DNA of 64,000 bases from Solanum dulcamara (GCF_947179165.1 NC_077242.1:33601097-33665096); one strand, 5' to 3'. Counted from the stretch's first letter, positions 46,101 through 58,433 are shown. Notes: generated by a model from the letters alone, not told the origin. A program made the numbers and translations.

Positions 46101-47719
46101 ATAAACTACTTGTTGTATGCGTTATACTTTTCAATTAAAGGTGAAACTTAATTATTGGGCGTTGTTACTCTTCCATTTGAGCTTCTTCTAAGACAAATTG
46201 TGACTAGAAAATATTTTGGTCCTTTCAAATAACTCCCAAATTTTGCGTCTCGTTTATGCTTTTTTTTTGCAATAAATTTTCCAATATGAATGATGCCTCT
46301 TACGGATGAAATGGAGGGTATCTCTTACAGCTTTGATCCAACATCATAACTTTACCCCATCGATATCAATCGCATACTTACTATTATCAATTTAATAGTT
46401 AAATTTATTGCTCAAAGTCAGACTTGCAACTTGGTCAAATCTTATTGTTACTGTCGATCAGATCTTTTAAGACATGCTACAAACTACATCTCATTCTCTT
46501 TTTATTTCTTAGAAACTTTTAGCAGAGTTTCCTCTGTATTTCTTTCCATCTCAAGACTGGCATGCAGGAAATACAACAACACCTCATTGGGTAACACACA
46601 CATATATGATGTCGTATTATAGCCACACATGGCTTCCTATATCAATCACCAGACGAAAATGACAAAATTGCCTCATATATCCAACACAAACTATACTTAT
46701 CACTCATTCATATTCACTTTCTCTTTCAAACTTTAACTGCAAATTTCAACCATACCTATAGCATTCATACTATGTTTAACATATATTCCTTTTACAGTTA
46801 CTGGTTCCTTTAACTTCCTATGCACACACTTTCTAACTAGACTTATTTGCGACATATACATTCAACGCGTTTCCTTACTTTACTTTATCATAACTCACCA
46901 TAATGATGGACAATTTGTCATTCCGTATATACAAATTCTCATTATGCTCCCTTGCTATCCAAGTTTACTTGTAGGTGCAACTATTTTCCATCTTGGTTTG
47001 CAAAATTCCCACGGATGGGAACGCCTTGGTCACTGTTACTCGTAAATACTTAGTTATTGACTCCATTAATTTCCGTTTGCCGCTATTAGGTAACAATCTA
47101 TGGCAAATGTACATACATAGGAAATTTTGATAAGGTCTCCTATACCTATGGTCGATCAGTCCCTAGTCCAATCCAGTGATCTAGGAAATGAAGTGTGCTC
47201 CTCGTCATCGTCTATCCTCCATCTGCTCATTTGCCCTTTATCGTCTTCTTCATTTGAATCTGGGGAACATAGATAACGGAGTAACTACTGGTTTACCGAT
47301 GACCATTACAAGGGGCTGGAATATTCCTATCACAAAAGCAGCTAGTATGGCTTCAGGGACCACCTCCCTGGATATCAAAAACTCTAGGGGAATTATCGTT
47401 GGGTCCTCCGAGAGGTCAGTCTCGATAGAATAACTGAGGCTCCTCCTACTCAGTCCTGGAGCCTGAGGTCCCGAATTTACCCAGGGGCCTTCTCCACACC
47501 CCCACTATCTGAAGATGGCCTCTTCATCTTTCGCAAATCTGCACCTACCTAGGTCATAAGACAAACTTTCCTAGGTTCAGGCTTTATTGCACAATCTAAA
47601 ACAGAAGGAAAGATAATATCCTAAATTTTTTGTAGCCTCCTGTTTATAGATGTGGTGCACAACACACCGATAAACAAGACCCTACTAGACACGATCTGTA
47701 GACATTCTGAGAATGAACC
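46100..47719 (-). mobile_element. 5' internal region of X without recognisable gag
   Basis: Between RT and the primer site one expects gag, a CCHC knuckle and protease (~2 kb). Instead 46380-46640 matches non-coding interior of Q and P, and 47170-47540 shows no conserved frame. X therefore appears to be a hybrid: pol from an autonomous element and a non-coding 5' part of the LARD type, or a gag deletion followed by decay. The leader at 47590-47719 matches the leaders of P and Q. Confidence 0.6.
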
Positions 47720-47731
47720 AATCTAATACCA
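47720..47731 (-). promoter_or_regulatory. Decayed primer-binding site of X
   Basis: The minus strand reads TGGTATTAGATT, three mismatches from the tRNA-iMet complement. It identifies 47736-50373 as the 5' LTR. Confidence 0.8.
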
Positions 47732-47735
47732 CTTT

Positions 47736-50373
47736 TGTAACGATCCAACCCTGTAGGCCATGACTAGTGTCTAAACTAGACATTCCCATACACCCCTGTT
47801 AACTATAACCAAACCACGCGTAATTTAGAACTTAAGGAAATAGAATGTTATTTCAAAACTGTCACATGTTCATATATTAACACAACCAATCTCCTAAGGT
47901 GCCAGGACCATCGTGGGACTCAGTGTCATAACCATATCATTGCATCATCATATCATCATATAGAATACCCGGCCCTCTAGTGATGGACTCGGTGGATAAT
48001 ATAGTAAATTATGCGTGATAACATACCTGGCCTGGGACTCGGTAAAAGAAGTAATACCAACATGCACAAGTAGAGTAGTGAGTAACCATATGCAAATTAA
48101 ATCATCACTTGAGACTCAATAGAACAATCATAAGGAACTATCATTTGAAGGTCAGAATAGTAATCGTCTCAAGTACCCTCTGAATGTCATTAGGGACCAT
48201 ATCAAATGGAGCCTCAGAAATCATAGACATGTATCAAGATAATGCTAAACAGCTTATGGAATCAGAGACATTTGTCATCGTAGAGCCTTTAGGAATAGGA
48301 GCTTATACATCCATTTACTCTTCAACATATAGAAGGCTCGAGGGAAATAACTTAACTACTTTAAGAATTTTACCGTCAAGAAGTGAATAAGAGTCATGAA
48401 TCATATTCGGAGCTTATGAATGGAATTACCCCCAAAGCTCATATCATATATCATTTATGTCTAAGACATGCGAAAAGAAAAGAGGGATAGCCTTATATAC
48501 CTTTAGCGCTTATTCGCCACACGACATGTATATGCTGCCCGAAGCATCTTCACCTATATTAAGATGTCAAGAACTATGCTTAAGTTACATTAAGGTCCAA
48601 AATGTACTCTAACATTAGTAACTCCTTTCTAGAAAATTAGGCAACGTTTCCCTTATATTCAAATCAACTTCATAATAACTAAGCCAATATTAATACCCAC
48701 ATGTTCGTGTACTATATCATATCGAGGTTATTCAAGATAAGACTTAAAAATAAGTTGGACAGCCCGCACGGTATGCCGAATTATCCCACACATACCATTT
48801 GATCATAACCCATTAACACAACAGCTCGACCAACATGCAACACCACGTGTAACTTTAGCTATTATTAATGTTTTGAGCTCAACAAGAAAAACAACGTACC
48901 AAAACAGTCCCCAACATGGTCCAAATAGAAAGTTAACATTAACATATACAATTACCTTTACTTTTTATCACATAATCCATAGCCATAATAGCAAACAACA
49001 ATCAACCCAATTTAGTTTATGCAATTCTGATTCTGCCCGAAAGTCTTACGAATACCTACGAATATACCAAGCAAACCACATATGCTTCTCATATGCTATC
49101 TCATATAACATTTTCATCCAAATTCATGACTTATACCAGCCCACACGCGACCACAACATCATTCATTCACGTGCAAGAAAACCATGCTAATATCACCACA
49201 AGTTCCGCAACAGCTCACAAAACGAATCCAACCTCAACTTTAACCATTTAATTCCTTCACTCACATCACATAATTCATGATAACAACAACCAAAATACTA
49301 CTTAAAATTAATTCATCAACTCCAACTACAATAGCCCCCTTATGTGATTGAACAATATTTTAACATCAACCTTCATAATTTCATGGATTCAATTTATATT
49401 TATACATTTACAATTCGTCTAAACCCTTACTAGAATGTGTAAAAATATGATTAGACCTTACCTTTACAATTCGATTCCTCAACTTGGCTGAAACTTGATG
49501 GCTTTAATTAACTCAATTTTGCTGCTTCTAGGATCACCCCACGTTGTTGTAGACTTTCTAAGGGTGGAATTACCTTGTAAAGATTAGTTTTGGATCACTA
49601 ATTAGGGATGCAAGTTCAACTAGCCATGGCTGAAGTTCTAAGTCTCTCTATCTCTCTATTTTTCTCTAAGTTAGAAAGAAGAATAATGAGCCAAAACTGA
49701 GCTCTTAGTTATTGGGGACCATATATATGTTGTCCATGTGGGGTTGACATATGTCCATTGTGGACATGTCATTAATTTAGGCTTATCTACATAGCCCTTA
49801 AGAGTAACATGTGTCCATCCCCTACACATATCCAGCCCCCAAGGGTGGCATGTGTCCAGCTCCTAGATGTGTCCATCCTATCCATGCACCAAATAGTTGC
49901 TGCCACGTGTATTGGTGGGGTCCACTTAGTAGTTTCATCACCTACTTGCCCTTTTCATAAAATGCAGCCCATATATTCTAAGTAGGTGCATCACCTACTT
50001 GAAGTAGGTGCATCACCTACTTACTCTTTTTAGTAGGTTCGTAATCTAGTCTCACCTTAAGAACCTGTGTGATCCTTGCTACTTAAGCTCGACGTGTACT
50101 CAAGTAGCGTAATTATTTAAGACATCCAAACCAGTAGCTTAAGCAAGTAGGTCGATTACCACGACTCATTATTTGGCCTCCAACTCCTTTCAAATCCTTT
50201 CAAACCTATTTTCAACCATCACTACTCACAAAGAACTAGTCGATGCAAAATATGGGGCAGTACATCCTCCCCTCCTTTAGATTATTTGGTAACGTCATGA
50301 ATAAAATGGATCACATGACAACTTTAGAGAAGCTAAAAAAATGTTCTGACGTATAAAAGTATGGGGTATAACA
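47736..50373 (-). mobile_element. 5' LTR of element X
   Basis: Plus-strand order TGTAACGATCCAACCCTGTA ... GTATGGGGTATAACA. It matches the 3' LTR closely from ~47920 (for example GACATGTATCAAGATAATGC at 48227 and 20860). The first ~640 bp of the partner are deleted near 47895. A ~650-bp part near 49210-49900 is present only here. Confidence 0.88.
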
Positions 50374-51140
50374 ACAATAATCAAAAAGACACAGACAAAA
50401 TTATGTTTTGTGATCATTGCTCCACCATGACCAAAGCCTTCAACAAATTAAATACCAAAAATGAGGCTCTCGTTCAAGAAAATATGAGACTTCTGAAGCT
50501 GCTTGAAACTTTCCAAGGTAAGTTTGTTTCCAAAACAAATAATATAGGTACTCAGACTAAAGACATGAGTTCTCCATCTCAATCAAAAATGGATGAGAAG
50601 GGTGTGCATTCCCCTCTGAATGCTAAGAAATCTAATGTATCAGATCAAGGTACACCTAGTCCAGTTCAAACTATAGCCGGTAAAGACATATCAAACCCGT
50701 TAATGGCTGTCACTTTGCCAAAAAGTAAAGACGAAGGATCTTCTTCCTCACGAAGAAGATTACCTACAACTTTCCACAAAGACAATTCTAAGAAGAATAT
50801 GGCTATAAAAAAGGAGAAAAAATTGAAGCTATAATTAAGCAGACTTTAGAGCAGTTTTTTTAAGATCATAGACAAGATAAGCATATTATTAGTAAAGACA
50901 GTCCAAATCCAGAAAATAAAGAAATAAATTCAGATGAAGATACCAACAGCAGTCCAATAAGAACACCAAGTTCAGATGGAGACTTTGAAAATAATAATTA
51001 TCAAGATGCCCAAGACCCATATGAAGATGAGGACTCAGGAATGAGTTTTGACTCCATTGCCTTACATAATATAGACATATAGTTCAATACAAAGGCAATA
51101 GAGACAAGAAAGATAGATATCTGCACCAAAAGAAGATCAT
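50374..51140 (+). pseudogene. EPRV viroplasmin-like protein, C-terminal part, unit 2
   Basis: Continues 19714 across element X. The frame is open to 50834, with CDHCSTMTKAFNKLNTKNEA, a leucine-rich coiled-coil-like run, the Ser/Pro region and a KKEKKLKL end. It then shifts near 50815-50835 and continues with an acidic tail (DAQDPYEDEDSG, ~51004-51040) up to the Y insertion. It is better preserved than unit 1 (16870-17640). The apparent ATG at 50361 is supplied by the LTR, so that start is artificial. Confidence 0.75.
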
Positions 51141-53453
51141 TGTAACATCCCCTAAAAACGTTATATATGATATTTCAATTCTCGACTAAAAATGATACAG
51201 CCTCTGTATTTTGGGCATAACTTTTTATAGAATTGTCCAAATTGGTAATTCAAATTTCTGAGTAACCATAAGATAATTACCTACAACTTTTGTGAAGATC
51301 ATAATTTAAGTTTCAAAGTTTCAGTAGGTCAAATAAATTAATTATTGTAAGACAGTGTGCTATGACAAAATAGAGTATTTGTAGAAGAAAATTCATATCT
51401 CACTGTAGGATACTCCAAATTAGTTGATTCTTCCACTACATGAAACTAGACTTCTATATCTACAATTCTTATGAAGATACCAAATCCTAATAATGAATTT
51501 ATCTTGTTCAAAAGCAGCTACAAAAAAAAGTATTCTATCAAAGATAACTCATTTCACCTACCATGGAAAGATCTAGATACATTTGACATCACTCATGACA
51601 TAAATTATCCTCCAATTAACATCATCCATGACATCATAATTTTCTATTAAATTTTTAGATTTTTTTTTATAATTATTTTATTTATTGTTAGGTCCTTCTT
51701 TCCCACCTATAAATACCCACCTTATTTCCTCATTTTATTCATCAAGCTTTCTCAAGCAAGTCTTCTCTCTATACACTTCTTTACACATTCTCAAATATAG
51801 TTTTAGTTTTTAGTAGTAAAGAAATACTATTCCGGTAATTCATATACTCCGGGTAGTACACAAAACGTTCCGGCGAGGAGAAAAGCTAGGACTCAAAAGT
51901 GTTCATTAAGTCTTTCGGTTCCGACTAAAGCTTTGGATTCCAGGTATGTAAGGCTTCAATGAGAGTATTTCTTCCACTCTCATGTCTAAATTATTTTGAT
52001 TATATGATAAATTATGTTTATTTTCTTTAAACTTTACTCTAAGTTATGTGAGTGTTTATCCATAGGTTCTTCCATCCATGTAGTTCAAAAATTCTTTCAA
52101 TTAAGTCTCTTGATTTCAAGTAATATTTTCTTATGGGAAATTCTTATTTATTTTTAATATCATGAATCATGGTTAAACTAATGATTATTGTTCTATTTTG
52201 ATGCAACAAAATTTCATATGTATGAATTGATGGTTCCTCTATTTATCTATTTAAAGGTTCTTGAAATTCATGGTGGGTTATTTAAAGCATGATTTTTAAT
52301 TAATGGATTTCAAAGTATTTATGTATATTTATTTACATGTTTGCAAGTTGAAGTGATTTGAACCCACCTAGTTTTACTATATTTTGAATAAAGTTTGGCT
52401 TGAACGTTTTGACTCCAAATGAATGTTTATGAAAGCAATATCTATTATCAAAAAGGAGTCTTATGAAACAAAAGAATGATGAAATGATATGAATGATGGA
52501 TTCTTTATGCAATAAGGACAATTCTTGCATATTTGAATAATCAAATGTTTTAATGAGCTATTCCACCGAATATGATGTTTTGAATTCTCAAGCTATATGC
52601 TATGAATATTTTGAAATATTAAACTATTCTGTGGGATTGACTTAGCATCAAATGGGGCATTGAGATAGGATTTGGTAAGGGAATCCTAGTAGCAACCCCT
52701 TGTCTCATTAACTATGTGCCAACATAGGAGCCCTTGTAGGCTTAGGCTAATGGATCCATAAATAGCCCTTAAAGTTAAAGTTAAAGAAATGAATGAAGTT
52801 GACAGAGTTCTACCTGGCAAGTAGTCTCCCCGGCCAACGTAGGGGGTTATGTTGGATTCCATGTAATAGCTCGCATGGTCTTAAAAGTCGGTTATGGTTA
52901 TTTTTCCACAAAATGAATGTTTTAATGGATATCTATATGATTTATTATGCATGCATTACATTATCTTCCATATTACATAAATGTTATAATGTTTCCTCAA
53001 TGTTCATTCATCCTTACATACTTAGTACATTCAAAGTACTAACGCATACTCTTTTGCCTGCATGATATCACCATATAGGGACCAGTGCTCCTCCTCATTC
53101 TCCTCCACATGGCTAGTTGAGATTTCATTGAAGACTACTTTTGGTGAGTTCCCATATTCCGGAAACAATACTCCTTTATCTTTCTAGCTTATGATATGTT
53201 AAGATATTTTACTATGACATTTCTTCAGTTATGATTAAGGGTGAGCTAGGGACTTGTCTTAGCTCCGTTAAATCTAATAGTTAGAGGTACTGTTGGACAT
53301 ATGTAAGTTGAAGATTTACTATTATGATTTCCGCTTGTTTATTTATCATCATTACGTATGAAAGGCTAAAAGAATGCTAAGAGGCTTGTTTGAGGTACTT
53401 TCGGGTTCCTCATTCGCCATGTCACATCTAGGCCCTAGGCTTGGGTTATGACA
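51141..53453 (+). mobile_element. 5' LTR of element Y
   Basis: 2313 bp, TGTAACATCCCCTAAAAACG ... GGCTTGGGTTATGACA. A likely promoter region holds CCTATAAATACCCACC (~51709), followed by CATCAAGCTTTCTCAAGC, a plausible transcription start area. Downstream, long stretches are nearly identical to the 3' LTR, whereas the first ~450 bp differ visibly more. Frames inside (52333-52530 on the minus strand, 52793-53065 on the plus strand) recur in the other LTR and are not genes. Confidence 0.95.
51709..51740 (+). promoter_or_regulatory. Putative LTR promoter of Y
   Basis: TATAAATA within CCTATAAATACCCACCTT, preceded by AT-rich DNA and followed ~25-30 bases later by CATTTTATTCATCAAGCTTT. The same element at ~59000 in the 3' LTR is unchanged. 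In plant retroelements this layout marks the U3/R junction region. Activity was not tested. Confidence 0.6.
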
Positions 53454-53457
53454 AACT

Positions 53458-53469
53458 TGGTATCAGAGC
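53458..53469 (+). promoter_or_regulatory. Primer-binding site of Y
   Basis: TGGTATCAGAGC, a perfect tRNA-iMet complement, four bases after the 5' LTR. Confidence 0.97.
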
Positions 53470-53668
53470 CTAAGGTTTTGAATGGTCCTTGGAAGTCCAA
53501 CATATCGTGTCTAATAGGGTCTTGTTCATGGTTGTGAAGCACACCATAATTATGAAGAAGAGACTATGAGGCATTTAGGAAAATTTTCACTTCTTTCAAA
53601 TTCATTTCGTGTCTTAGAGTGTCCCAAGCTTTCCTTTAACTAACGACCCATTTTTTGTTCTCTAGATA

Positions 53669-54752
53669 ATGACTCAAGGAAGAGCACCTCGAAGACCAAG
53701 GGTTGACGATGAGGACCAAACTCCTCCGATTCCTAATGCCCAACATCATGAGGATGGGGTAACCCATGCCGAGTTTCACAGTGTTATTACTTTGTTAGCT
53801 CAAGTCGTAGCTAACCAAGGGAATCTAGGTGTTTCTCCTCTCCAAATGCAAAATCCAGCCTCTAGAATTCGGGATTTCCAAAGGATGAATCCGCCCGAGT
53901 TCGATGGTTCTAAACTAGATGAGGACCCTATGGAGTTCATTAATGAGGTGTATAGGGTTGTGGCTATCATGGGTGTGCCACCAAATAAGAAGGTCGAGCT
54001 AGTGGCCTATCAACTCAAAGGTGTCGCTCGAGTGTGGTATGAACAATGGGTTGTTGAGAGGGATGAAGAAATAGAGTCGATAGGATGGGAAGAGTTCAAA
54101 GGTTCCTTCCTAGACCGTTTCTTCCCATTGGAGCTAAGGGAGGCCAAAATCCAAGAGTTCATCAACCTCCGTCAAGGGAGTATGAGCGTGAGGGAGTATA
54201 CTCTCAAATTCACTAGGTTATCCAAGTATGCTCCCTTCATGGTCTCCGACCCAAGAGCTAGGATGAGCAAGTTTATTTTCGGTGTCTCAAGCTTGGTGTC
54301 CAAGGAGTGAAAAACGGCCATGTTGGTCAAGGAGATGGATATCTCTAGGTTAATGACTTATGCCAAACAAATTGATGAAGAGAAGCTTAGAGAGAGATCA
54401 AGGGGGTTCAAAAAGTCTAGAGTGGATGGTGAAGGGTTTAACCCTCAAAGGTCCGATTATGGTAACAATGGCAAAGGCCAAGGTGGGAAATGATTTGTGG
54501 GACAAGGTTCCACCAATACTCCTCTTCCAAGGTTCAACAAGGACAAGAGTGGTAAACCAATAATTCCAAGAGAGAATGTTTCTACTCAAACTTTCCCCGC
54601 TTGCAAGAAATGTGAAAGGACTCACAAAGGGGAATACTTAGTTGTCTCCAATGCATGCTTTAAGTGTGGCAAGCTGGGCCACCATGCTAAGGATTGTAGA
54701 GATGGTGGTGGTAGGACTCAAGTCCAAATTGCTCTTGGTCAACAAGTCCAAG
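53669..54752 (+). pseudogene. Gag of Y (capsid and CCHC nucleocapsid), broken
   Basis: The frame opens at ATG 53669 (213 codons) with a retrotransposon gag domain: MNPPEFDGSKLDEDPMEFIN, WYEQWVVERDEEIESIGWEE, FLDRFFPLELREAKIQEF and MSVREYTLKFTRLSKYAPFM. It stops at TGA 54308, continues in the same direction through a basic segment, and changes frame. At 54656-54697 it carries an intact C-x2-C-x4-H-x4-C knuckle (CFKCGKLGHHAKDC). Gag would form the virus-like particle. The stop follows SKE, where the family continues. Confidence 0.9.
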
Positions 54753-54779
54753 GAGGTGTCCAACGCACCAACTGCTTTT

Positions 54780-55400
54780 ACGCCTTGCATGGAAGACAAG
54801 AGGTTGAGGATGCACCCAATGTCATTACCAGTATGTTAAAGGTCTTTTATTTTGATGTGTATGCACTATTAGATCCGGGTACAAATTTATCTTTTGTTAC
54901 TCCATTCCTTGCTAATAGATTTGATGTTTTACCTGAAATGTTATTAGAGCCCAATTTGGTATCTACCCCCGTTGGTGAGTCAGTTATTGCTAGAAAGGTT
55001 TATAGGGGTTGCTTTGTGTCTATCTTGCACAAAGTTATTCCTTGTGATCTCGTTGAACTTGACATGATAGATTTCGATGTCATTCTTGGGATGGATTGGT
55101 TACATGCATCTTATGCTTCTATAGATTGTAGGACTCAATGAGTCAAGTTACAATTTCCAAATGAGCCTATTATTAAATGGGAGGGTCGTGATTTGGTGGT
55201 GAAGGGTAAGTTTTTTCCTTATCTTACAGCCCACAAAATGATTTCTAAGGGTTGTATTTACCACATTGTGAGGGTTAAGGATGTCAACTCCAAAAGTCCT
55301 CCTCTTGAGTTGGTTCCTATAGTCAATGAATTCTCGGATGTCTTTCCCAATGACCTTCCCGGTGTCCCTCCCAAAAAGGAAGTTGATTTTGGTATTGATC
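54780..55400 (+). pseudogene. Protease of Y, broken
   Basis: YALLDPGTNLSFVTPFLANR has the aspartic protease active site as Asp-Pro-Gly (54872-54880), a variant I have seen in plant elements of this type, although Asp-Ser/Thr-Gly is the general rule. VIPCDLVELDMIDFDVILGM carries the conserved ILGMDWL end (~55080-55105). The domain ends with a TGA at 55139. The linker to RT (55193-55477) reads [20 protein letters not shown], then stops at 55475 (TAA). Confidence 0.85.
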
Positions 55401-56250
55401 TCCTCCCCGATACCCAACCTATGTATATTCCTCCTTATCGTATGGCCCCAGCAGAATTGAAAGAGTTGAAGGAATAATTAAAGGACTTGTTAGAGAAGGG
55501 GTTCATAAGACCAAGTATTTTGCCATGGGGTGCTCCCGTGTTATTTGTGAGAAATAAGGATGGGTCACTTCGAATGTGCATAGACTACCGACAATTAAAT
55601 AAGATGACCATTAACAACAAGTATCCACTCCCTAGAATAGATGACTTATTTGATCAACTGCAAGGGGCAAGTCACTTCTCCAAGATTGACCTTCGATCCG
55701 GCTATCACCAACTACGGGTGAGGGAGTGTGACATTCCCAAAATAGACTTCCGAACAAGGTATGGTCACTTTGAGTTTGTGGTTATGAGTTTTGGGTTGAC
55801 GAATGCACCGGCGGTGTTCATGGACTTGATGAATAGGGTGTTAAACCTTACCTTGATATCTTTGTGGTGGTCTTCATTGATGATATTTTGATTTACTCTC
55901 GGGGTGAGGAAGAACATAAAAATCACTTGAGAGTTGTGCTTCAAACGTTGAGGGATAGGCAATTATTTGCAAAATTTAGTAAGTGTGAATTTTGGTTAAA
56001 GGAGGTGGCATTTCTTGGTCACGTAGTGTCCGGTGATGGGATCAAGGTTGATCCTAAGAAAATAGAGGAAGTCAAAAATTGGCCTAGACCATTATCTCCT
56101 TCAGATATTAGGAGCTTCTTAGGTCTAGCCGGGTACTATAGAAGGTTTGTCAAAGGTTTTTCTTTCATCTCATCTCCTATGACAAAATTGACCCAAAAGA
56201 AATCTAAATTCATATGGACAGATGAGTATGAGAAGAGTTTCCAAACCTTA
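55400..56250 (+). pseudogene. Reverse transcriptase of Y, broken
   Basis: Fingers and palm: [54 protein letters not shown] and [17 protein letters not shown]. After a one-base loss near 55840 the frame shifts, and the catalytic FIDDIL (55873-55884) is read in the second frame. The latter continues without interruption through connection and RNase H to 56917. The TAA at 55475-55477 replaces a codon for Gln, by comparison with the homologous X peptide KYLKKQLRDLLEKG. Confidence 0.92.
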
Positions 56251-56919
56251 AAAGATCGACTTACCTCTGCTCTTATTTTGACTCTCCCAGAAGGGTTAGA
56301 AGGGTTTGTAGTTTATTGTGATGCTTCAAAGATTGGTTTAGGTTGTGTCTTAATGCAAAATGGCAAGGTCATAGCCTATGCTTCTAGGCAATTAAAGGTG
56401 CATGAGCTTAACTACCCTACCCATGACCTTGAATTGGCGGCCGTTGTTTTTGCTCTGAAGATTTGGAGGCATTACCTTTATGGGGTGCATGTGTATATGT
56501 TTACTGATAATAAAAGTCTTCAATATGTGTTCACCCAAAAGGACCTTAATCTAAGGCAAATAAGGTGGCTAGAACTCCTTAAGGACTATGACATGAGTGT
56601 TCACTATCATCCGGGTAAAGCTAATGTGATTGTTGATGCACTTAGTAGAGGGTGTATGGGGAGTGTGGCCCATGTGGATGAAAGGAAGAGGGAGTTGGTG
56701 AAAGATGTTCACCGGTTGGCTAGATTAGGGGTGAAGTTGTGTGGAACTAATGATGGTGGTATGGTTGTTCAAAATAGGTTCGAATCCTCTTTGGTGGTGG
56801 ATATTAAATCAAAGCAAGATCTTGAACCGAAGTTTATCGAGTTAAAGAAGTTGGTAAAGGAAAAGAAGATAGAGGTCTTTTCCCAAGGGGAAGATGGGGT
56901 ACTATACTATCAAGGTTAG
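56250..56919 (+). pseudogene. RNase H of Y
   Basis: [20 protein letters not shown] holds the first Asp, [20 protein letters not shown] the Glu, and [12 protein letters not shown] the second Asp. [15 protein letters not shown] contains the final His/Asp area. It is open in one frame from 55864. The frame terminates at TAG 56917 just before the integrase zinc finger. The residues needed for catalysis are present. Confidence 0.92.
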
Positions 56920-57610
56920 ATATGTGTTCCAGATGTTGATGGCCTAAGGAGTTTGATCTTGATGGAGGCTCATAATTCTACATACTCCATTCATCCCGGT
57001 TCAACGAAAATATACCGAGACTTAAAGGAGTTGTATTGGTGGGGTGGCATAAAGAAGGACATAGCAAGGTTTGTGTCCGAATGTACGAATTGCCAACAAG
57101 TGAAGGCCGAACATCAAAGGCCGGGTGGCCTAGCCCACGATATTAAAATCCCAACTTGGAAGTGGGAAGATGTGAATATCGATTTTGTAGTGGGTTTGCC
57201 TCATACCCGAAAGCGTCATGACTCGATTTGGGTAATTATTAATAGAATGACTAAGTCAACTCACTTCCTACTGGTTAAAACTTCCTATAGTGCCGAAGAC
57301 TATGCCAAGTTGTATATTCGGGAGTTGGTGAGGTTGCATGGTGTGCCGTTATCCATTATTTTGGATCGTGGTACCCAATTCACTTCTCACTTCTGGAGAT
57401 CATTTCAAAAAGGCCTCGGTACTAAGGTAAAGTTGAGCACAGCATTCCATCCTCAAATGGATGGGTAAGCTGAAAGGACGATTCAAACACTAGAGGATAT
57501 GTTAGGGGCTTGTGTGTTGGAGTTTAAAGGAAATTGGGATAATCATCTATCGCTTATCGAGTTTGCCTATAATAATAGTTACCACTCAAGTATTGAGATG
57601 GCGTAGTTTG
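56920..57610 (+). pseudogene. Integrase of Y, broken
   Basis: The HHCC finger is visible: His and His in EAHNSTYSIHPGS, Cys in ECTNCQQVKAE. The core starts with DFVVGLPHTRKRHDSIWVII (first Asp) and has HGVPLSIILDRGTQFTSHFW (second Asp). [11 protein letters not shown] (the Glu) lies after TAA 57466, itself at a Gln position compared with other elements. A second stop (TAG 57604) follows SIEMA. Integrase function is lost. Confidence 0.92.
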
Positions 57611-58210
57611 AGGCTTTGTATGGGAGACGATGTAGATCACCGATTGATTGGTTCGAAGTAGGCGAGATGACCTTGTTGGGGTCCAATTTAGTACTTGATT
57701 CTTTAGAGAAGGTGAAGATCATTAAAGAAAGGTTGAAGACGGCTCAAAGTCGTCAAAAGTCCTATTCTGACACTAGAAGAAGGGATCTTGAGTTTAATGT
57801 GGATGATTGGGTGTATCTGAAGGTTTCACCCATGAAAGGTGTGGTTCAATTTGGTAAGAAAGGGAAATTGATCCCTAGGTATGTAGGGCCTTATAGAATC
57901 GTGAGACGTGTTGGTAAGGTTGCATATGAGTTGGAATTACCATTAGAAATGACCATGGTTCATCTGGTGTTTCACGTGTCTATGTTGAAAAAAAGTGTGG
58001 GTGATCCTAATTCCATTGTACCTATGGGAATAGTGAATATTGAAGAAAACTTGACCTATGAAGAAGTTCCTGTGGAAATTTTGGACCAGCAAGTTAAGAG
58101 ATTGAGGAACAAAGAAGTTGCATCTGTTAAAGTCCTTTGGAGGAATCAACAAATAGAAAGTGCAACATAAGAAGCGGAAGCGGATATGGTTAAGAGATAC
58201 CCTCATCTTT
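57611..58210 (+). pseudogene. GPY/F module and chromodomain of Y
   Basis: The frame 57616-58170 covers FEVGEMTLLGSNLV, KSYSDTRRRDLEFNVDDWVY, IPRYVGPYRIVRRVGKVAYE and VFHVSMLKKSVGDP, then the chromodomain-like VEILDQQVKRLRNKEVASVK and VLWRNQQIESAT. The next codon is TAA (58168) where X, Z and Q have Trp of the W-E-x-E block. EAEADMVKRYPHLFPST follows. The lost residue would be in the methyl-lysine cage region of a chromodomain (inference). This segment places Y in the Tekay-type chromoviruses. Confidence 0.9.
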
Positions 58211-58420
58211 TCCCCTCTACCCAAACCTAAGGTATTAAGTTGTCCTTGCTCAATTAATTGAAATCTTTGCATCTCAACTTTTCTTGTCATATGCTTGCAA
58301 AATTATAAAATATGTTTTAAACGATGTTTTAAATTACACTATTGCATTAATGATGGGTTGTTGGTTTACACTCTACCCTACTCAAGCTAAGTCTTTCCTC
58401 ATTCGAGGACGAATGTTCCC

Positions 58421-58430
58421 AAGGGGAAGA
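58421..58430 (+). promoter_or_regulatory. Polypurine tract of Y
   Basis: AAGGGGAAGA immediately precedes the 3' LTR (TAATGTAACATCC), the plus-strand primer site. Confidence 0.9.
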
Positions 58431-58433
58431 TAA

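Larger units (their letters stand above)
19715..50373 (-). mobile_element. Element X: Tekay-like chromovirus (Ty3/gypsy), inserted in the EPRV
   Basis: A minus-strand LTR retrotransposon with 5' LTR 47736-50373 and 3' LTR 19715-22363. A decayed primer site lies at 47720-47731, and pol is split into 43679-46100 and 22672-23176. Element P (23177-43678) sits in the integrase. Excluding P, X is ~10.2 kb. It interrupts the viroplasmin frame of EPRV unit 2. The left flank is ACTAC; the right flank lacks an exact duplicate, apparently lost, because EPRV unit 1 keeps ACTAC at the homologous junction. Gag and protease are not recognisable. Confidence 0.85.

Noticed and set aside
50361..50834. 157-codon frame taken as a complete gene
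   Set aside because: The ATG belongs to the terminal GTATGGGGTATAACA of the X LTR; the real protein started before 19714.
52333..53065. Frames of 65 and 90 codons that recur at 59625-60357
   Set aside because: They recur because they lie in the paired LTRs of Y; no coding signature.
54398..54625. Minus-strand frame in gag of Y
   Set aside because: Shadow of the gag coding strand.
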